From: Chryseobacterium indologenes
Lineage (GTDB): Bacteria; Bacteroidota; Bacteroidia; Flavobacteriales; Weeksellaceae
DNA: 64,000 bases
Reading direction: 5' to 3'
Assembly: GCA_002439165.1 (NCBI GenBank)
Contig: DJTE01000034.1
Location: 46,569-110,568, forward strand
Shown here: in pieces, positions 16,318-25,960 of the stretch
Layout: the number at the start of each line of letters is the position of its first letter
How positions within the stretch are numbered: the stretch's first letter is position 1
Made by a program: the position numbers and the translations under genes
The notes under the pieces: generated by a model
Told to the model about the DNA's origin: nothing
Databases searched by the model: none
What the model saw: only the letters and a program-made list of their open reading frames with translations

Positions 16318-16499
16318 TTTATATGAATTATCTGAATGAATTTTTCACAACGTTCCGAAGCTTATAAAAAGAGACTTTCAGTAGAAGCCTTTCCTTCATG
16401 GCAGGAAAAATACAATTTTAGAAATCCCTTTGAAAATTCTTCCTTTTTATTTGCGCCTGCAGGCCATTTTTTTTACTTTTAGCAAAATAAAATTTTACA

Positions 16500-17879
16500 A
16501 TGCAAGAGACATTAAATTACATCAGCGAAAACAAACAGCGTTTCGTGGATGAGTTATTTGAGTTATTGAGAATTCCTTCTATTTCTGCAGATCCGGCTTA
16601 TAAAGATGACGTACTGAAGTGTGCAGAGGTATGTGCAGAACACCTGAAGAATGCAGGCGCAGATAATGTGGAAGTATGCGAAACAAAAGGATATCCTATC
16701 GTTTTCGGAGAAAAAATTTTAGATAAAAACCTTCCTACGGTTCTGGTATACGGGCATTACGATGTACAGCCGGCAGATCCGCTGGAGCTGTGGAGAAAAC
16801 CGCCTTTCGAACCTTATATCGAAAAAACCGAGCTTCACCCTGAAGGAGCTATCTTTGCCAGAGGATCTGCAGATGATAAAGGACAGTTTTTCATGCATGT
16901 GAAAGCTTTTGAAGCCATGATGAAAACCAATACGCTTCCGTGCAATGTGAAATTTATTCTGGAAGGAGAAGAAGAAGTAGGGTCGGTAAGCCTGGGTGAT
17001 TTCGTGAACGAAAACAAAGAAAAACTGGCCTGCGACTGTATCTTAATATCCGATACCCATATTTACAGTAATGAGCAGCCTACCGTAACGACCGGATTAA
17101 GAGGTCTGAGCTATGTGGAAGTAGAGGTGGAAGGACCCAACAGAGACCTGCATTCAGGACTTTACGGAGGAGCAGTTCCTAACCCTATTCATGTATTATC
17201 CAGAATGATTGCCCAGCTGATTGATGAGAACGGGCATATCACGATTGATGGTTTTTATGACAATGTAGAGGTGGTATCTGATACCGACAGGGCAGAAATG
17301 AACAAGCTGAAAGACAATCCTGAAGAATTCAAGAAATCAATCGGGCTGAACGGAGTAGAGGGTGAAAAAGGCTATACTACACTGGAAAGAACCTCTATCC
17401 GTCCAACACTGGATTGCAACGGAATCTGGGGCGGATATACGGGCGAAGGGGCCAAAACAGTTATCCCTTCCAAAGCTTCTGCTAAAATTTCCATGCGTCT
17501 GGTTCCTTATCAGACTCCGGAAGAGATCACAGAGAAATTTACCAGACATTTCGAAAAAATTGCACCTGAAAGCGTAAAGGTAAAAGTTACCCCTCATCAC
17601 GGAGGAATGCCTTACGTTCTTCCAAGTGATACAAAAGAATTCTTAGCGGCAAAACAGGCAATGGAAACTGCTTTTGGTAAAGAGGTACTGCCTTACAGAA
17701 GCGGCGGAAGTATTCCGATTACGGCAATGTTCGAAAAAGTATTGGGCGCTAAATCTGTATTGATGGGCTTCGGTCTGGATTCTGATGCTATCCACTCTCC
17801 CAATGAGCACTATGGATTATTTAATTTTTATAAGGGAATTGAAAGTATTCCATTATTTTTTGAAAATTATTCGAAATAA
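16500..17879 (+). CDS. M20-family dipeptidase
   Basis: A 459-residue zinc dipeptidase of the M20 (carnosinase-like) family. Metal-site motifs are visible in order: GHYDVQPAD (about 87-95), GSADDKGQ with the bridging aspartate (about 122-129), the catalytic pair in ILEGEEEVGS (about 154-163) and the final ligand in DAIHSPNEH near 439. The dimerisation domain inserts between about 200 and 330. There is no signal peptide, so it acts on imported dipeptides in the cytosol. It is a single gene with a terminator behind it. Confidence 0.92.
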   Translation: MQETLNYISENKQRFVDELFELLRIPSISADPAYKDDVLKCAEVCAEHLKNAGADNVEVCETKGYPIVFGEKILDKNLPTVLVYGHYDVQPADPLELWRKPPFEPYIEKTELHPEGAIFARGSADDKGQFFMHVKAFEAMMKTNTLPCNVKFILEGEEEVGSVSLGDFVNENKEKLACDCILISDTHIYSNEQPTVTTGLRGLSYVEVEVEGPNRDLHSGLYGGAVPNPIHVLSRMIAQLIDENGHITIDGFYDNVEVVSDTDRAEMNKLKDNPEEFKKSIGLNGVEGEKGYTTLERTSIRPTLDCNGIWGGYTGEGAKTVIPSKASAKISMRLVPYQTPEEITEKFTRHFEKIAPESVKVKVTPHHGGMPYVLPSDTKEFLAAKQAMETAFGKEVLPYRSGGSIPITAMFEKVLGAKSVLMGFGLDSDAIHSPNEHYGLFNFYKGIESIPLFFENYSK

Positions 17880-17912
17880 ATAGTTAATTTTTATAAGATA
17901 TTTTTCTCAAAC

Positions 17913-17946
17913 AAGGCATTTCTTTATGAAATGCCTTATTTTTTTG
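17913..17946 (+). terminator. Terminator after the dipeptidase gene
   Basis: AAGGCATTT (17913-17921) pairs with AAATGCCTT (17929-17937), followed by a T run. Confidence 0.88.
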
Positions 17947-18034
17947 TTAATAATTATAAATGGTTAAAAATAATCGTTTAAAAATAGACTTTTATGTGAT
18001 TTTAAGTTTTTTTTTAATTTTTCATTCGTAAAAA

Positions 18035-18065
18035 TTTGTTTTTAATGATACGGAAAATATCTTTG
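18035..18065 (+). promoter_or_regulatory. Promoter of the first clustered T9SS cargo gene
   Basis: TTTG (18035-18038), 19 bases, TATCTTTG (18058-18065): a good Bacteroidota promoter match, giving a leader of roughly 60 bases. Confidence 0.65.
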
Positions 18066-18129
18066 GAATATACTGTAAATCAGTTTTTCAGTACCTGTCT
18101 TTAATGTTGAATTTTAAAAAAAACATTTT

Positions 18130-18951
18130 ATGAAAAAATTATTATTTTTTGCCGTATCTGTATTATTTTCTACAGCTTTACAAGTAAATGCCCAAACTAT
18201 TTTGGAGGAAACCTTTGAATCAGTTACTCAACCTGATCTGCCACCAGGCTGGGTAGTGGTTGACCGGGATGGGGATCTAAACAATTGGGATATTGATGCT
18301 TCCAGTGCTCCAATCACTGATCCTTTTGGTTTTTCAGGTAATTTTGTTTATTCTTATTCCATTCTTTCTAATCCGGATAACCTGATCGTAACACCGCCTA
18401 TTACTTTAGCGACAGGAAGCCCTGCTACATTAACATTTTTAATAGGTGGGCTTAAAGTACCTGGAACAATTGATGATCCAAAGGAACATTATGCAGTTTA
18501 TGTTCTTCCTTCCGCAAGTACTTTTCAGGGAACAGAGACACCGCTTTTGGAAGAAACACTTCCTGCTGCGGGAGTTGCTTTTAGTAAAAGTATAGATCTG
18601 TCAAGCTTTGTAGGACAAAGTATTAAAATTTATTTCAGACATTTCAACAGCGCTAATCAGTTGGCTCTAATTTTAGATACGGTAAAGGTTACTCAGGGAA
18701 GCTTAGGAACCTCAGAGATAGATTTAATGCAGGATGAACTCGTTGTGTACCCTAATCCAGCCACAGATTATGTGTTCTTACAGTCTAAATCTAAAATTTT
18801 AAAAGCGGAAGTCTTTGATTTAACAGGAAGAAAGGTAAGTACGGAACTGATTGATGATAAAGTTAACTTACAGCAGCTCCCTCCAGGAAATTACCTGATG
18901 AAAATTGCCACCGAAAATAAAATCTATTCAAAGAAAATAATTAAGAAATAA
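18130..18951 (+). CDS. T9SS-exported protein with a choice-of-anchor J-like domain
   Basis: A 273-residue exported protein: signal peptide (about 1-21, ending NAQ), a beta-sandwich region opening ILEETFESVTQPDLPPGW and DRDGDLNNW, the pattern of choice-of-anchor J/adhesin-like domains, and a type A sorting domain (about 205-273, VYPNPATDYVFLQSK to the basic end IIKK). It is probably displayed on the cell surface or released. The ligand is unknown. It is the first of four T9SS cargo genes in a row, each with its own spacing and terminator rather than forming one operon. Confidence 0.82.
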   Translation: MKKLLFFAVSVLFSTALQVNAQTILEETFESVTQPDLPPGWVVVDRDGDLNNWDIDASSAPITDPFGFSGNFVYSYSILSNPDNLIVTPPITLATGSPATLTFLIGGLKVPGTIDDPKEHYAVYVLPSASTFQGTETPLLEETLPAAGVAFSKSIDLSSFVGQSIKIYFRHFNSANQLALILDTVKVTQGSLGTSEIDLMQDELVVYPNPATDYVFLQSKSKILKAEVFDLTGRKVSTELIDDKVNLQQLPPGNYLMKIATENKIYSKKIIKK

Positions 18952-18966
18952 AGATTAATAGATTAA

Positions 18967-18998
18967 AAAAAACGCTTCGTTTGAAGCGTTTTTTTTAT
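18967..18998 (+). terminator. Terminator after the first clustered T9SS cargo gene
   Basis: AACGCTTC-GTTT-GAAGCGTT hairpin (18971-18990) followed by eight T. Confidence 0.88.
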
Positions 18999-19106
18999 TT
19001 AAAAATCAGCTTCAAGTTAATAACAATAATTGGATTTCTCCTTGATTCATGATATTTTTTTTACTCCAGGATGTTTTTAATTTCATTCTGACTTAAAAAA
19101 ATAACT

Positions 19107-20021
19107 ATGAAAAAAATCTACTCCACCGCATTTTGTTTGTTTTCAGTGTTTTATTTCACACAACTGAGGACTTCTTTTGAAGATTTTGAAGGCTTTTATA
19201 CCGGAAGTATTCATGCGCAGGGACCATGGATCAGCACTCCCACAGGAGATGAGCCTCCCAATATACTCAATCAGACCATTTGTATTGATGATGCCACAGA
19301 TGGCTATAATTCTCTCCGGATTGTAAAAGAAAATACATACGGAACCCAATCGGTACCAATTATAGGAGCTTTTAATAATGTTCAGATTCAGTTGCCCTCT
19401 ACGGGATTTTCTGTTTCATTTGATATTACAATGTCTCAGCTCAACGGATCGGTATTTGGCTTCCAGGGAATGAACAATGCGGAAGACAAGTTTGTAATCC
19501 GTGTGGACTTTGAGAATACAGGCTCTGTTAAAATCCTTGATCAGTCTTCAGGCTCTGGGATGATCACAGCTTCCGGATCATGGCAGCCCAATATCTGGTA
19601 CAGATTTAAGGTGGTGGGCACCCTTTCAGATATAAAATATTATCTTGACAATACACTGATCTATACAGGAGCGGCAGCACAGCCGGCCAATATTGATCAG
19701 CTTCGCTTTGTTCACAATAATGAAGAAGGCTACGCCTATATTGATAATATCCGGATAAATAACGAAACCGCATTATCTGTAAAAGATATCACGGATACTA
19801 AGAAAAGAGTCATGATATATCCTAATCCGGCTACGGATTTTATCCGGCTTTCTGGTTCTCACCCGGTAAAGGCCGTTAAAATTTATAATATGGAAGGAAA
19901 AGAAATTCAAATTAAACTGAATAAGGATATGCTGGATATAAAGAGTCTGCCGGCAGGTTTGTATCTGCTTAATATAATAACTGATGATGGGAATTTCACA
20001 GAGAAATTCACTAAAAAGTGA
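19107..20021 (+). CDS. T9SS-exported protein with a lectin/LamG-like domain
   Basis: A 304-residue exported protein. Signal peptide at about 1-20. The middle (25-220) looks like a concanavalin-type jelly roll, with strands such as GFSVSFDITMSQ, IWYRFKVVG and YAYIDNIRIN. A type A sorting domain occupies about 230-304 (IYPNPATDFIRLSG to EKFTKK). Possible carbohydrate or protein binding at the surface is inference from fold only. There is no catalytic motif. No hairpin terminator is evident directly after it; the next 287 bases are AT-rich. Confidence 0.78.
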   Translation: MKKIYSTAFCLFSVFYFTQLRTSFEDFEGFYTGSIHAQGPWISTPTGDEPPNILNQTICIDDATDGYNSLRIVKENTYGTQSVPIIGAFNNVQIQLPSTGFSVSFDITMSQLNGSVFGFQGMNNAEDKFVIRVDFENTGSVKILDQSSGSGMITASGSWQPNIWYRFKVVGTLSDIKYYLDNTLIYTGAAAQPANIDQLRFVHNNEEGYAYIDNIRINNETALSVKDITDTKKRVMIYPNPATDFIRLSGSHPVKAVKIYNMEGKEIQIKLNKDMLDIKSLPAGLYLLNIITDDGNFTEKFTKK

Positions 20022-20308
20022 CCGTTTATGTAGTTGACAGTCAGTTTTTTTTTGTTTTGATGTTGGCAAAGTGTATTTGTGGGATTCCAATATATTTTTT
20101 GTGTTTTGTGTATTTTTCAGTAAATGTATTGGCTGTTGGTATTATTTTCAGTTAAAATATTTTTATTATGTGATTTTAGCAAAATAAATGAAATGCTATA
20201 TATTTATATTTTTAGTTAATATGTTGATTTATGATTTATTTTTTGTTGTATTTTTGTTTTTGATTAGAATAAAAGTTCTATATTTACAACATTAAATAAA
20301 AAAATATC

Positions 20309-21328
20309 ATGAAAAGAAATCTACTATTTTGTTTAGCATTAGCGTCAGCAGTTTCTGCTTCAGCTCAGGTTCTGGAATCAGACAACTACAATTCTTATAC
20401 ACTGGGAAATGTTGCAACATCTACTGCAGGTACAACTGCGGGACAGGGAGGTATATACCTGTATAACGGAGCAGTATCCGATTATCAGATTGTAAATGGT
20501 AATGCAGCTCATGGAAAATATATTCAGATTATCGGAGGTAATGACGGGGCGGCAACTTCTGCGCGTTATGCCTTCAAAAGTGGAATGGATTTAGCCTGGG
20601 CAGCGAGAACACCAGGAAATAATATCATCAGAGGAAAAGCGGATATCTTTACCGGAACTTCTACCAATCAGCATGCATCCGGGATCGCTATCTTTGGAGG
20701 TGACGGAAATGGAATTGTAGGAGTGAGATATAACTCACAGACCAAACTGATGACAGGTCTGGCTTATCTTAATACAGGACTGAGTTCAGCTTTTTATACA
20801 ATTACAGGAATTTCTGCTACTACCTATCCTGCCAATACATGGGTAACAGTTGGGTTCAGCTACAACAAAACAACCGGAGAAATTACCTATACAATCGGTG
20901 ATGAAGCTCCTCTTACATTGGCAGTTGACGGTGCAGACACTGTGGCAGGGCTTGATCCGGGAGAATTCGATATTTACAGCTCTCCTTACAGAGCTACGGC
21001 AACATCTCCGGTAAATGCAGGACCAACAACTTTCGGAATTGATAACTATGCAGTGGTTGCAGCTAATAATGCTACATTGGCAACGACTGAGACAGACAGT
21101 AAAAAGAATTCACTGATCGCTATCGGACCAAACCCAACAGCTGATTACTTAAATATTCTTACAGGTTTAAAAATCAATAACCTTGAAATCTATGATATGA
21201 GCGGAAAACGAGTTTCTTCTCAGCTGGAAGGAAACAAGGTTGATGTAAAGCATCTTAATCCAGGTAGCTATATCGTGACTTTTGAAACTAAAGACGGTAA
21301 AACTACCGAGAAATTCATTAAAAAATAA
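20309..21328 (+). CDS. T9SS-exported surface protein
   Basis: A 339-residue exported protein: signal peptide (about 1-20, ending ASAQ), a glycine- and threonine-rich beta-type region (about 20-250, including NTWVTVGFSYNKTTGEITYTIG, as seen in jelly-roll folds) and a type A sorting domain (about 268-339, ending TTEKFIKK). Its 3' end, stop context and terminator are clearly related to those of the next gene, implying duplication. Function beyond surface display is unknown. A weak promoter-like TTTG/TATATTTA pair lies at 20259-20286. Confidence 0.8.
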   Translation: MKRNLLFCLALASAVSASAQVLESDNYNSYTLGNVATSTAGTTAGQGGIYLYNGAVSDYQIVNGNAAHGKYIQIIGGNDGAATSARYAFKSGMDLAWAARTPGNNIIRGKADIFTGTSTNQHASGIAIFGGDGNGIVGVRYNSQTKLMTGLAYLNTGLSSAFYTITGISATTYPANTWVTVGFSYNKTTGEITYTIGDEAPLTLAVDGADTVAGLDPGEFDIYSSPYRATATSPVNAGPTTFGIDNYAVVAANNATLATTETDSKKNSLIAIGPNPTADYLNILTGLKINNLEIYDMSGKRVSSQLEGNKVDVKHLNPGSYIVTFETKDGKTTEKFIKK

Positions 21329-21351
21329 CCTGACAGTTCTCAGAATATATA

Positions 21352-21377
21352 AAAACGCTCCAATTGGAGCGTTTTTT
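21352..21377 (+). terminator. Terminator after the third clustered T9SS cargo gene
   Basis: AAACGCTCCAATTGGAGCGTTT is a perfect palindrome (21353-21374) followed by a T run. Nearly the same hairpin follows the next gene. Confidence 0.9.
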
Positions 21378-21579
21378 TGTTTGAAAACAGGGGTGTTACG
21401 CGAACAAACTGTTTTTTAATTGTTAAATAAATTATTTAATAATGTTTCAATAATTAATATTTTACACTAACCGGCATGGATTTTTTTTAATATTTAGCGT
21501 TTTTTTTAATTGATAATCAGTTAGTTTGTTTTTTTTATGGGAGGTTTTTATTTTTACAATGTATAAAATAATATTTGTA

Positions 21580-22485
21580 ATGAAAAAAACTATACTTTTA
21601 AGTGCTGTTCTGGGAATGACCTTCCTAAAGGCACAAACAACAATCCATTCACAGGCAGTGATAGGAACCTATAGAATGATGTCGACCGCTTTATCGGACG
21701 GTAACTTTTTTGCAACAACAGATGATTTTACCCTTGCCTCTCAGAGTAAAATAACCAAGGTGAAAGTCATAGGAGTCCAATATGCAGAGACTTTAGAAAC
21801 AGCAGTAGCCACAGGAGCTATGCTCTATATTTATGCGGATGCTTCAGGAATGCCTGCGGGAATTCCCAATGGATCGGGAACTCCTATTGTGGCAGTTGAT
21901 ATTGCAAAAGGTGCTCCCGGATATAATTTGATAAAGACTCCGAACAGCAACGTCTATACATTTGAAATTGATATGAATGCTGCCCTGGCTACACCTGTAA
22001 TTTTATCGGCAAATACTAGGTATTGGCTGGTATTTGTTGCAAAAACAAACTTATCAGACTTTGATCCCAGTACCCGGTTTGACTGGCTTATAGGAGAGGC
22101 AAATGGCAATCCTGCCAAATTAATAGACCCCTCCGATAGGTTTGGCGGAGGGTTAACTAATTGGACTGATATCAGCAGTTTGCAGGGTTCTGCTTATGAT
22201 GGCCTTGCATTTTCTATCGAAGGAGATATTTCTTCGTTAGGAACAAAAGAAATATACAGCTCACTGAAAAAAGTAGCCGTATATCCAAATCCTGTTTCTG
22301 ATTATCTGACCCTTGTTTCCGAAGAAAAGATCACTGCTGCGGAGATCTTTGACAGCAGTGGAAGAAAAGTTCCTGTTGATCTTAAGGACAATAAGGTGAA
22401 TGTAAAAAATCTGACCCCCGGAAGCTATATCATCAATATGGAAACAAAAGCAGGCAGGATCGCCGAGAAATTCATCAAATACTAA
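21580..22485 (+). CDS. T9SS-exported surface protein
   Basis: A 301-residue exported protein. The ATG at 21580 is chosen because it starts a normal signal peptide (MKKTILLSAVLGMTFLKAQ); the in-frame extension upstream (from 21526) is hydrophobic and unconvincing. The middle (25-225) is a beta-rich region of the choice-of-anchor kind (VILSANTRYWLVFVAKTN). A type A sorting domain lies at about 232-301 (VYPNPVSDYLTLVS to EKFIKY). Its 3' end is homologous to that of the preceding gene while the N-terminal two thirds differ, as in exchange of the sorting-domain module. Confidence 0.78.
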   Translation: MKKTILLSAVLGMTFLKAQTTIHSQAVIGTYRMMSTALSDGNFFATTDDFTLASQSKITKVKVIGVQYAETLETAVATGAMLYIYADASGMPAGIPNGSGTPIVAVDIAKGAPGYNLIKTPNSNVYTFEIDMNAALATPVILSANTRYWLVFVAKTNLSDFDPSTRFDWLIGEANGNPAKLIDPSDRFGGGLTNWTDISSLQGSAYDGLAFSIEGDISSLGTKEIYSSLKKVAVYPNPVSDYLTLVSEEKITAAEIFDSSGRKVPVDLKDNKVNVKNLTPGSYIINMETKAGRIAEKFIKY

Positions 22486-22505
22486 CCTGATAAATCTTAG
22501 GGTAT

Positions 22506-22532
22506 ATAAAACGCTCCAATTGGGGCGTTTTT
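22506..22532 (+). terminator. Terminator after the fourth clustered T9SS cargo gene
   Basis: AAACGCTCCAATTGGGGCGTTT, one base different from the hairpin at 21353, followed by TTT. It rules out the in-frame TTG at 22520 as the start of the next gene. Confidence 0.85.
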
Positions 22533-22561
22533 GCTATTTTAGAGCATTAAAATTCATAGAT

Positions 22562-23269
22562 ATGCCAGACGATAAAGTTGCCTATATAACAGGAGGAACC
22601 AAAGGAATCGGTTTCGGGATTGCAAAAATATTGCTCGAAAATGGAATTTCTGTTGCATTTTCAGGACGCAAAAGAGATGAGGTGGAGAAAGCCGAGAAAG
22701 AACTTAAACAGTATTCGGAAAACGTTCTGGGAATTGTTTCTGATGTGAGAAGCCTCGAAAGTGAAGAAGAAGCGGTGAAATATACTGTGGGAAAATTCGG
22801 GAAACTGGATTTTGTTATTGCCAATGCAGGCCTCGGAATATTTAAACCCGTAGATGAACTCACGGCCGGAGAGTGGAATGATATGATTGAAACCAATCTT
22901 ACCGGAGTTTTCCATACCTTAAAAGCTTCCGTAGGAGAATTAAAGAAAACGGAAGGATACTATATCACCATTTCCAGCCTGGCAGGTGCCAATTTCTTCG
23001 AAAACGGAACAGGGTATAATGCTTCAAAATTCGGTGTGGTAGGCTTTACACAGGCTGCAATGATTGATCTCAGAAAATACAACATCAAATCTACGGTAAT
23101 CATGCCGGGATCGGTGGCCACTCATTTCAACGGTAATATTCCTTCAGAAAAAGACAGTTGGAAGATCCAGCCCGAAGATATGGGGAATCTTGTACTGGAT
23201 ATTTTGAAGATGAATCCCCGTGTTTTGCCGAGTAAAATAGAATTTAGGGCAACGCAGCCGGCTAAATAA
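22562..23269 (+). CDS. Short-chain dehydrogenase/reductase
   Basis: A 235-residue classical SDR. The NAD(P)-binding motif TGGTKGIG is near residues 9-16, NAG at about 87-89, and the catalytic serine in ISSLAG and Tyr-Lys in YNASK follow. PGSV is the usual post-catalytic turn. An arginine in SGRKRDE after strand two favours NADP. The substrate is unknown. The ATG at 22562 is used because the upstream TTG lies inside a terminator. It stands alone, with 141 bases before etfB. Confidence 0.88.
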   Translation: MPDDKVAYITGGTKGIGFGIAKILLENGISVAFSGRKRDEVEKAEKELKQYSENVLGIVSDVRSLESEEEAVKYTVGKFGKLDFVIANAGLGIFKPVDELTAGEWNDMIETNLTGVFHTLKASVGELKKTEGYYITISSLAGANFFENGTGYNASKFGVVGFTQAAMIDLRKYNIKSTVIMPGSVATHFNGNIPSEKDSWKIQPEDMGNLVLDILKMNPRVLPSKIEFRATQPAK

Positions 23270-23410
23270 CTACATTTAATGTATTGAATAATAATTTAAT
23301 AAGTATTATGCATGCATAATATATTTTTTATTTATATTAGCAAAAATTAATTACAATAAAATCTCTGCATTATTTTTTATGCAAAAAAGGGAAATAATAA
23401 AATAGTACAC

Positions 23411-24157
23411 ATGAAAATATTAGTTTGTATTAGTAGTGTTCCGGATACTACTTCCAAAATTAACTTTACAGCAGATAAGTCTGCTTTCGACAAAAACGGA
23501 ATTCAGTGGGTAATCAACCCTTTAGATGAATTTGCGTTAACAAAAGCGGTTAAACTTCAGGAATCTCAGGGAGCAACAGTAACAGTAATCAACGTAGGAG
23601 ATGCTGCCACAGAGCCGGTAATCAGAAAAGCACTGGCAATTGGGGCCAATGATGCGGTAAGAGTAAATCTTGATCCTAAAGACAGCTATTCAACAGCAAA
23701 AGAGATCGCTGCCGTAGCTCAGAACGGAGGATATGACCTGATCCTTTGCGGTAAAGAATCTATCGACTACAACGGAGGTTCCGTTCCGGGAATGGTTGCA
23801 CAGCTGCTGAACCAGCCTTTCGTAAATGCATCGGTAGGTTTAGATGTAAACGGAAGTGAAGCTACTGCAGTAAGAGAAATTGAAGGAGGTAAAGAAACTA
23901 TTTCAGTGAAACTTCCGGCAGTTATTGCAGGACAGAAAGGATTAGTAGATGAAAAAGACCTTATCATTCCAAATATGAGAGGGATTATGTCTGCAAGAAC
24001 AAAACCTTTACAGGTTGTAGAACCTGCTTCTTCAGAAGTAAAAGTTCAGGGAGTATCTTATGACAGCGTACCGCCGAGAGCTGCCGTAAAAATGGTTTCT
24101 CCTGACAACCTTGATGAATTGGTGAGATTACTTCATGAAGAAGCTAAAGTGATCTAA
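23411..24157 (+). CDS. etfB: Electron transfer flavoprotein subunit beta
   Basis: A 248-residue beta subunit of the soluble FAD/AMP heterodimer that passes electrons from acyl-CoA dehydrogenases to the quinone pool. Family blocks are INPLDEFALTKAVKLQE (about 36-52), LILCGKESIDYNGGSVPGM and the C-terminal LPAVIAGQKGLVDEKDLIIP. It is followed 39 bases later by etfA, the usual pair. Confidence 0.94.
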   Translation: MKILVCISSVPDTTSKINFTADKSAFDKNGIQWVINPLDEFALTKAVKLQESQGATVTVINVGDAATEPVIRKALAIGANDAVRVNLDPKDSYSTAKEIAAVAQNGGYDLILCGKESIDYNGGSVPGMVAQLLNQPFVNASVGLDVNGSEATAVREIEGGKETISVKLPAVIAGQKGLVDEKDLIIPNMRGIMSARTKPLQVVEPASSEVKVQGVSYDSVPPRAAVKMVSPDNLDELVRLLHEEAKVI

Positions 24158-24196
24158 TTCTTAATCCTTTAATTTTAATCTTTTAAATTTAAAAAA

Positions 24197-25144
24197 ATGG
24201 CAGTATTCGTATACGCAGAAAATATAAACGGAGTTTACAAAAAAGCAGCCTTTGAAGCAGTTTCTTACGCTAAAGCTGTTGCAGATAAAGCAGGTGATAC
24301 CGTTACCGCAATCTCCGTAAACCCAACAGATTCTTCAGATTTATTATACAGATATGGAGCATCAAATGTAATCAACATCAAGGATGAAGGCCTTAAAAAT
24401 TTCTCCGCAAAAGCTTATGCACAGGCAGTAAACGAAGTAGCAGACGGAAACATCATTGTTTTCCCTCACACTACTGATGCTTCTTCCATTGCTCCTATGC
24501 TGGCGGTTATGAAGAACTATTCTTTAATTACCAATGCTTTGGAAGCTCCTGAAAGCCTTTCTCCGTTCCAGGTGAAAAGAAAAGCGTTCTCAGGAAAAGG
24601 ATTCATGCACGCAAAAGCAGAAGGAACCGGAGTAATTGTTACCGTTTCTCAGAACGCTTTCGGAGTAAAAGAAAATGCAGCTTCAGGTTCAGAAGAAGTG
24701 AAAAATCTTTCCGTAGCCAACGAAGATACCAAAGTGATTTCTCACGAGCAGAGCTCCGGTAAATTAGACCTTAAAGAAGCTGAAATCGTTGTATCTGCAG
24801 GTAGAGGGATGAAAGGTCCTGAAAACTGGGGAATGATCGAAGATTTGGCTAATGTTCTCGGAGCCGCTACCGCTTGTTCCAAACCGGTTTCTGACATCGG
24901 ATGGAGACCTCACACAGAACACGTAGGACAGACCGGTAAGGCCATTGCCCCGAATCTTTACATTGCAGTAGGAATTTCCGGAGCCATCCAGCACCTTGCA
25001 GGAGTAAACTCTTCCAAGACCATTGTAGTAATCAATAATGATGCAGAAGCACCGTTCTTCAAGTCTGCTGATTACGGAGTAGTAGGAGATGCTTTCCAGA
25101 TCATTCCGGCTCTAACAGAGAAAATCAAAGCAATCAGAGGATAA
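24197..25144 (+). CDS. etfA: Electron transfer flavoprotein subunit alpha
   Basis: A 315-residue alpha subunit. The C-terminal FAD-binding domain is clear: VVSAGRGMKGPENWGMIEDL, then GWRPHTEHVGQTGKAIAPNLYIAVGISGAIQH, split here only to name both blocks. This half holds FAD, while the N-terminal half packs on EtfB. It is co-transcribed with etfB, and a terminator lies 117 bases downstream. Length is normal. Confidence 0.94.
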   Translation: MAVFVYAENINGVYKKAAFEAVSYAKAVADKAGDTVTAISVNPTDSSDLLYRYGASNVINIKDEGLKNFSAKAYAQAVNEVADGNIIVFPHTTDASSIAPMLAVMKNYSLITNALEAPESLSPFQVKRKAFSGKGFMHAKAEGTGVIVTVSQNAFGVKENAASGSEEVKNLSVANEDTKVISHEQSSGKLDLKEAEIVVSAGRGMKGPENWGMIEDLANVLGAATACSKPVSDIGWRPHTEHVGQTGKAIAPNLYIAVGISGAIQHLAGVNSSKTIVVINNDAEAPFFKSADYGVVGDAFQIIPALTEKIKAIRG

Positions 25145-25260
25145 AAAAGTTAATGGTTAAAGGTGAGAATTGCCTTCTTCCGTCATTTTTTTGACCGATT
25201 GGAAATTCACCTGCAAAGCAAAATTTGCTATTGACCATTAATAATCATACACAATACTAT

Positions 25261-25290
25261 AAAAGCTCGGCTTTCCGGGCTTTTATTTTT
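25261..25290 (+). terminator. Terminator after etfBA
   Basis: AAAGCTCGG-CTTT-CCGGGCTTT hairpin (one G-T pair) followed by a T-rich run. Confidence 0.75.
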
Positions 25291-25325
25291 GCGTAAAAAA
25301 GTGAAAACACAATAAAAAATTAATC

Positions 25326-25333
25326 TATATTTG
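25326..25333 (+). promoter_or_regulatory. Candidate -7 box for the bifunctional nuclease gene
   Basis: TATATTTG, five bases before the ATG at 25339, so the transcript would be nearly leaderless. Confidence 0.45.
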
Positions 25334-25338
25334 TAGCT

Positions 25339-25938
25339 ATGGATTATAAACAGCTAATTATTCGCGGAATATCGTACAGCCAGACCCAATCAGGCGCGTA
25401 CGCCCTATTACTGGAACATGAAGAGACACACATAAAATTACCTGTTGTCATTGGAAATTTTGAAGCACAGTCCATTTCTCTCGGACTGGAAAAAGATATC
25501 CATCCACCGCGCCCTCTTACCCACGATCTATTTACCAAATTTATAGTTTCTGCACATTACGAACTGGTTTCTGTGATTATTTATCAGATTGTAGACGGAG
25601 TTTTCTTCTCCAATATCAATTTTAAAAATAAAGCTAACGACGAGGAACTTATTCTTGATGCAAGAACTTCTGATGCCGTTGCAATGGCAGTAAGATTTGA
25701 TGCACCGATCTTTACTACTCAGCAGGTACTGAATGAAGCAGGAATCCTTCTTGAGCTGGAAGACGTTTCAAAAGAGGATCAGTCATTCTCAGAAACCGTA
25801 CAGTCAGAAGATAACTTAAAATCAGTGTCTATGGAAGAACTTCAGAAATTACTGGATGAAGCCGTAAGAGAAGAAGATTACGACACTGCTCTTGAAATTC
25901 AGGAAGAAATTAAAAGGAGGAAAAAGAAAATTGACTAA
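25339..25938 (+). CDS. Bifunctional nuclease (DUF151) protein with a UVR motif
   Basis: A 199-residue protein. The BFN/DUF151 domain spans about residues 3-135 (LPVVIGNFEAQSISLGLE and ARTSDAVAMAVRFDAPIF are its typical blocks). A C-terminal UVR-type motif (about 160-195, ELQKLLDEAVREEDYDTALE) resembles the UvrB-UvrC interaction helix pair. Some BFN proteins cleave DNA or RNA, but this is not established for the bacterial family in general. It is followed 22 bases later by a nucleoside transporter gene, which may be in the same transcript. Confidence 0.85.
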   Translation: MDYKQLIIRGISYSQTQSGAYALLLEHEETHIKLPVVIGNFEAQSISLGLEKDIHPPRPLTHDLFTKFIVSAHYELVSVIIYQIVDGVFFSNINFKNKANDEELILDARTSDAVAMAVRFDAPIFTTQQVLNEAGILLELEDVSKEDQSFSETVQSEDNLKSVSMEELQKLLDEAVREEDYDTALEIQEEIKRRKKKID

Positions 25939-25960
25939 AAGAGATACTTTATTATAAACT

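Noticed and set aside
16336..16482. A 48-codon + strand frame before the dipeptidase gene
   Set aside because: No recognisable domain, no promoter, and no ribosome-binding context. It could be real but cannot be supported.
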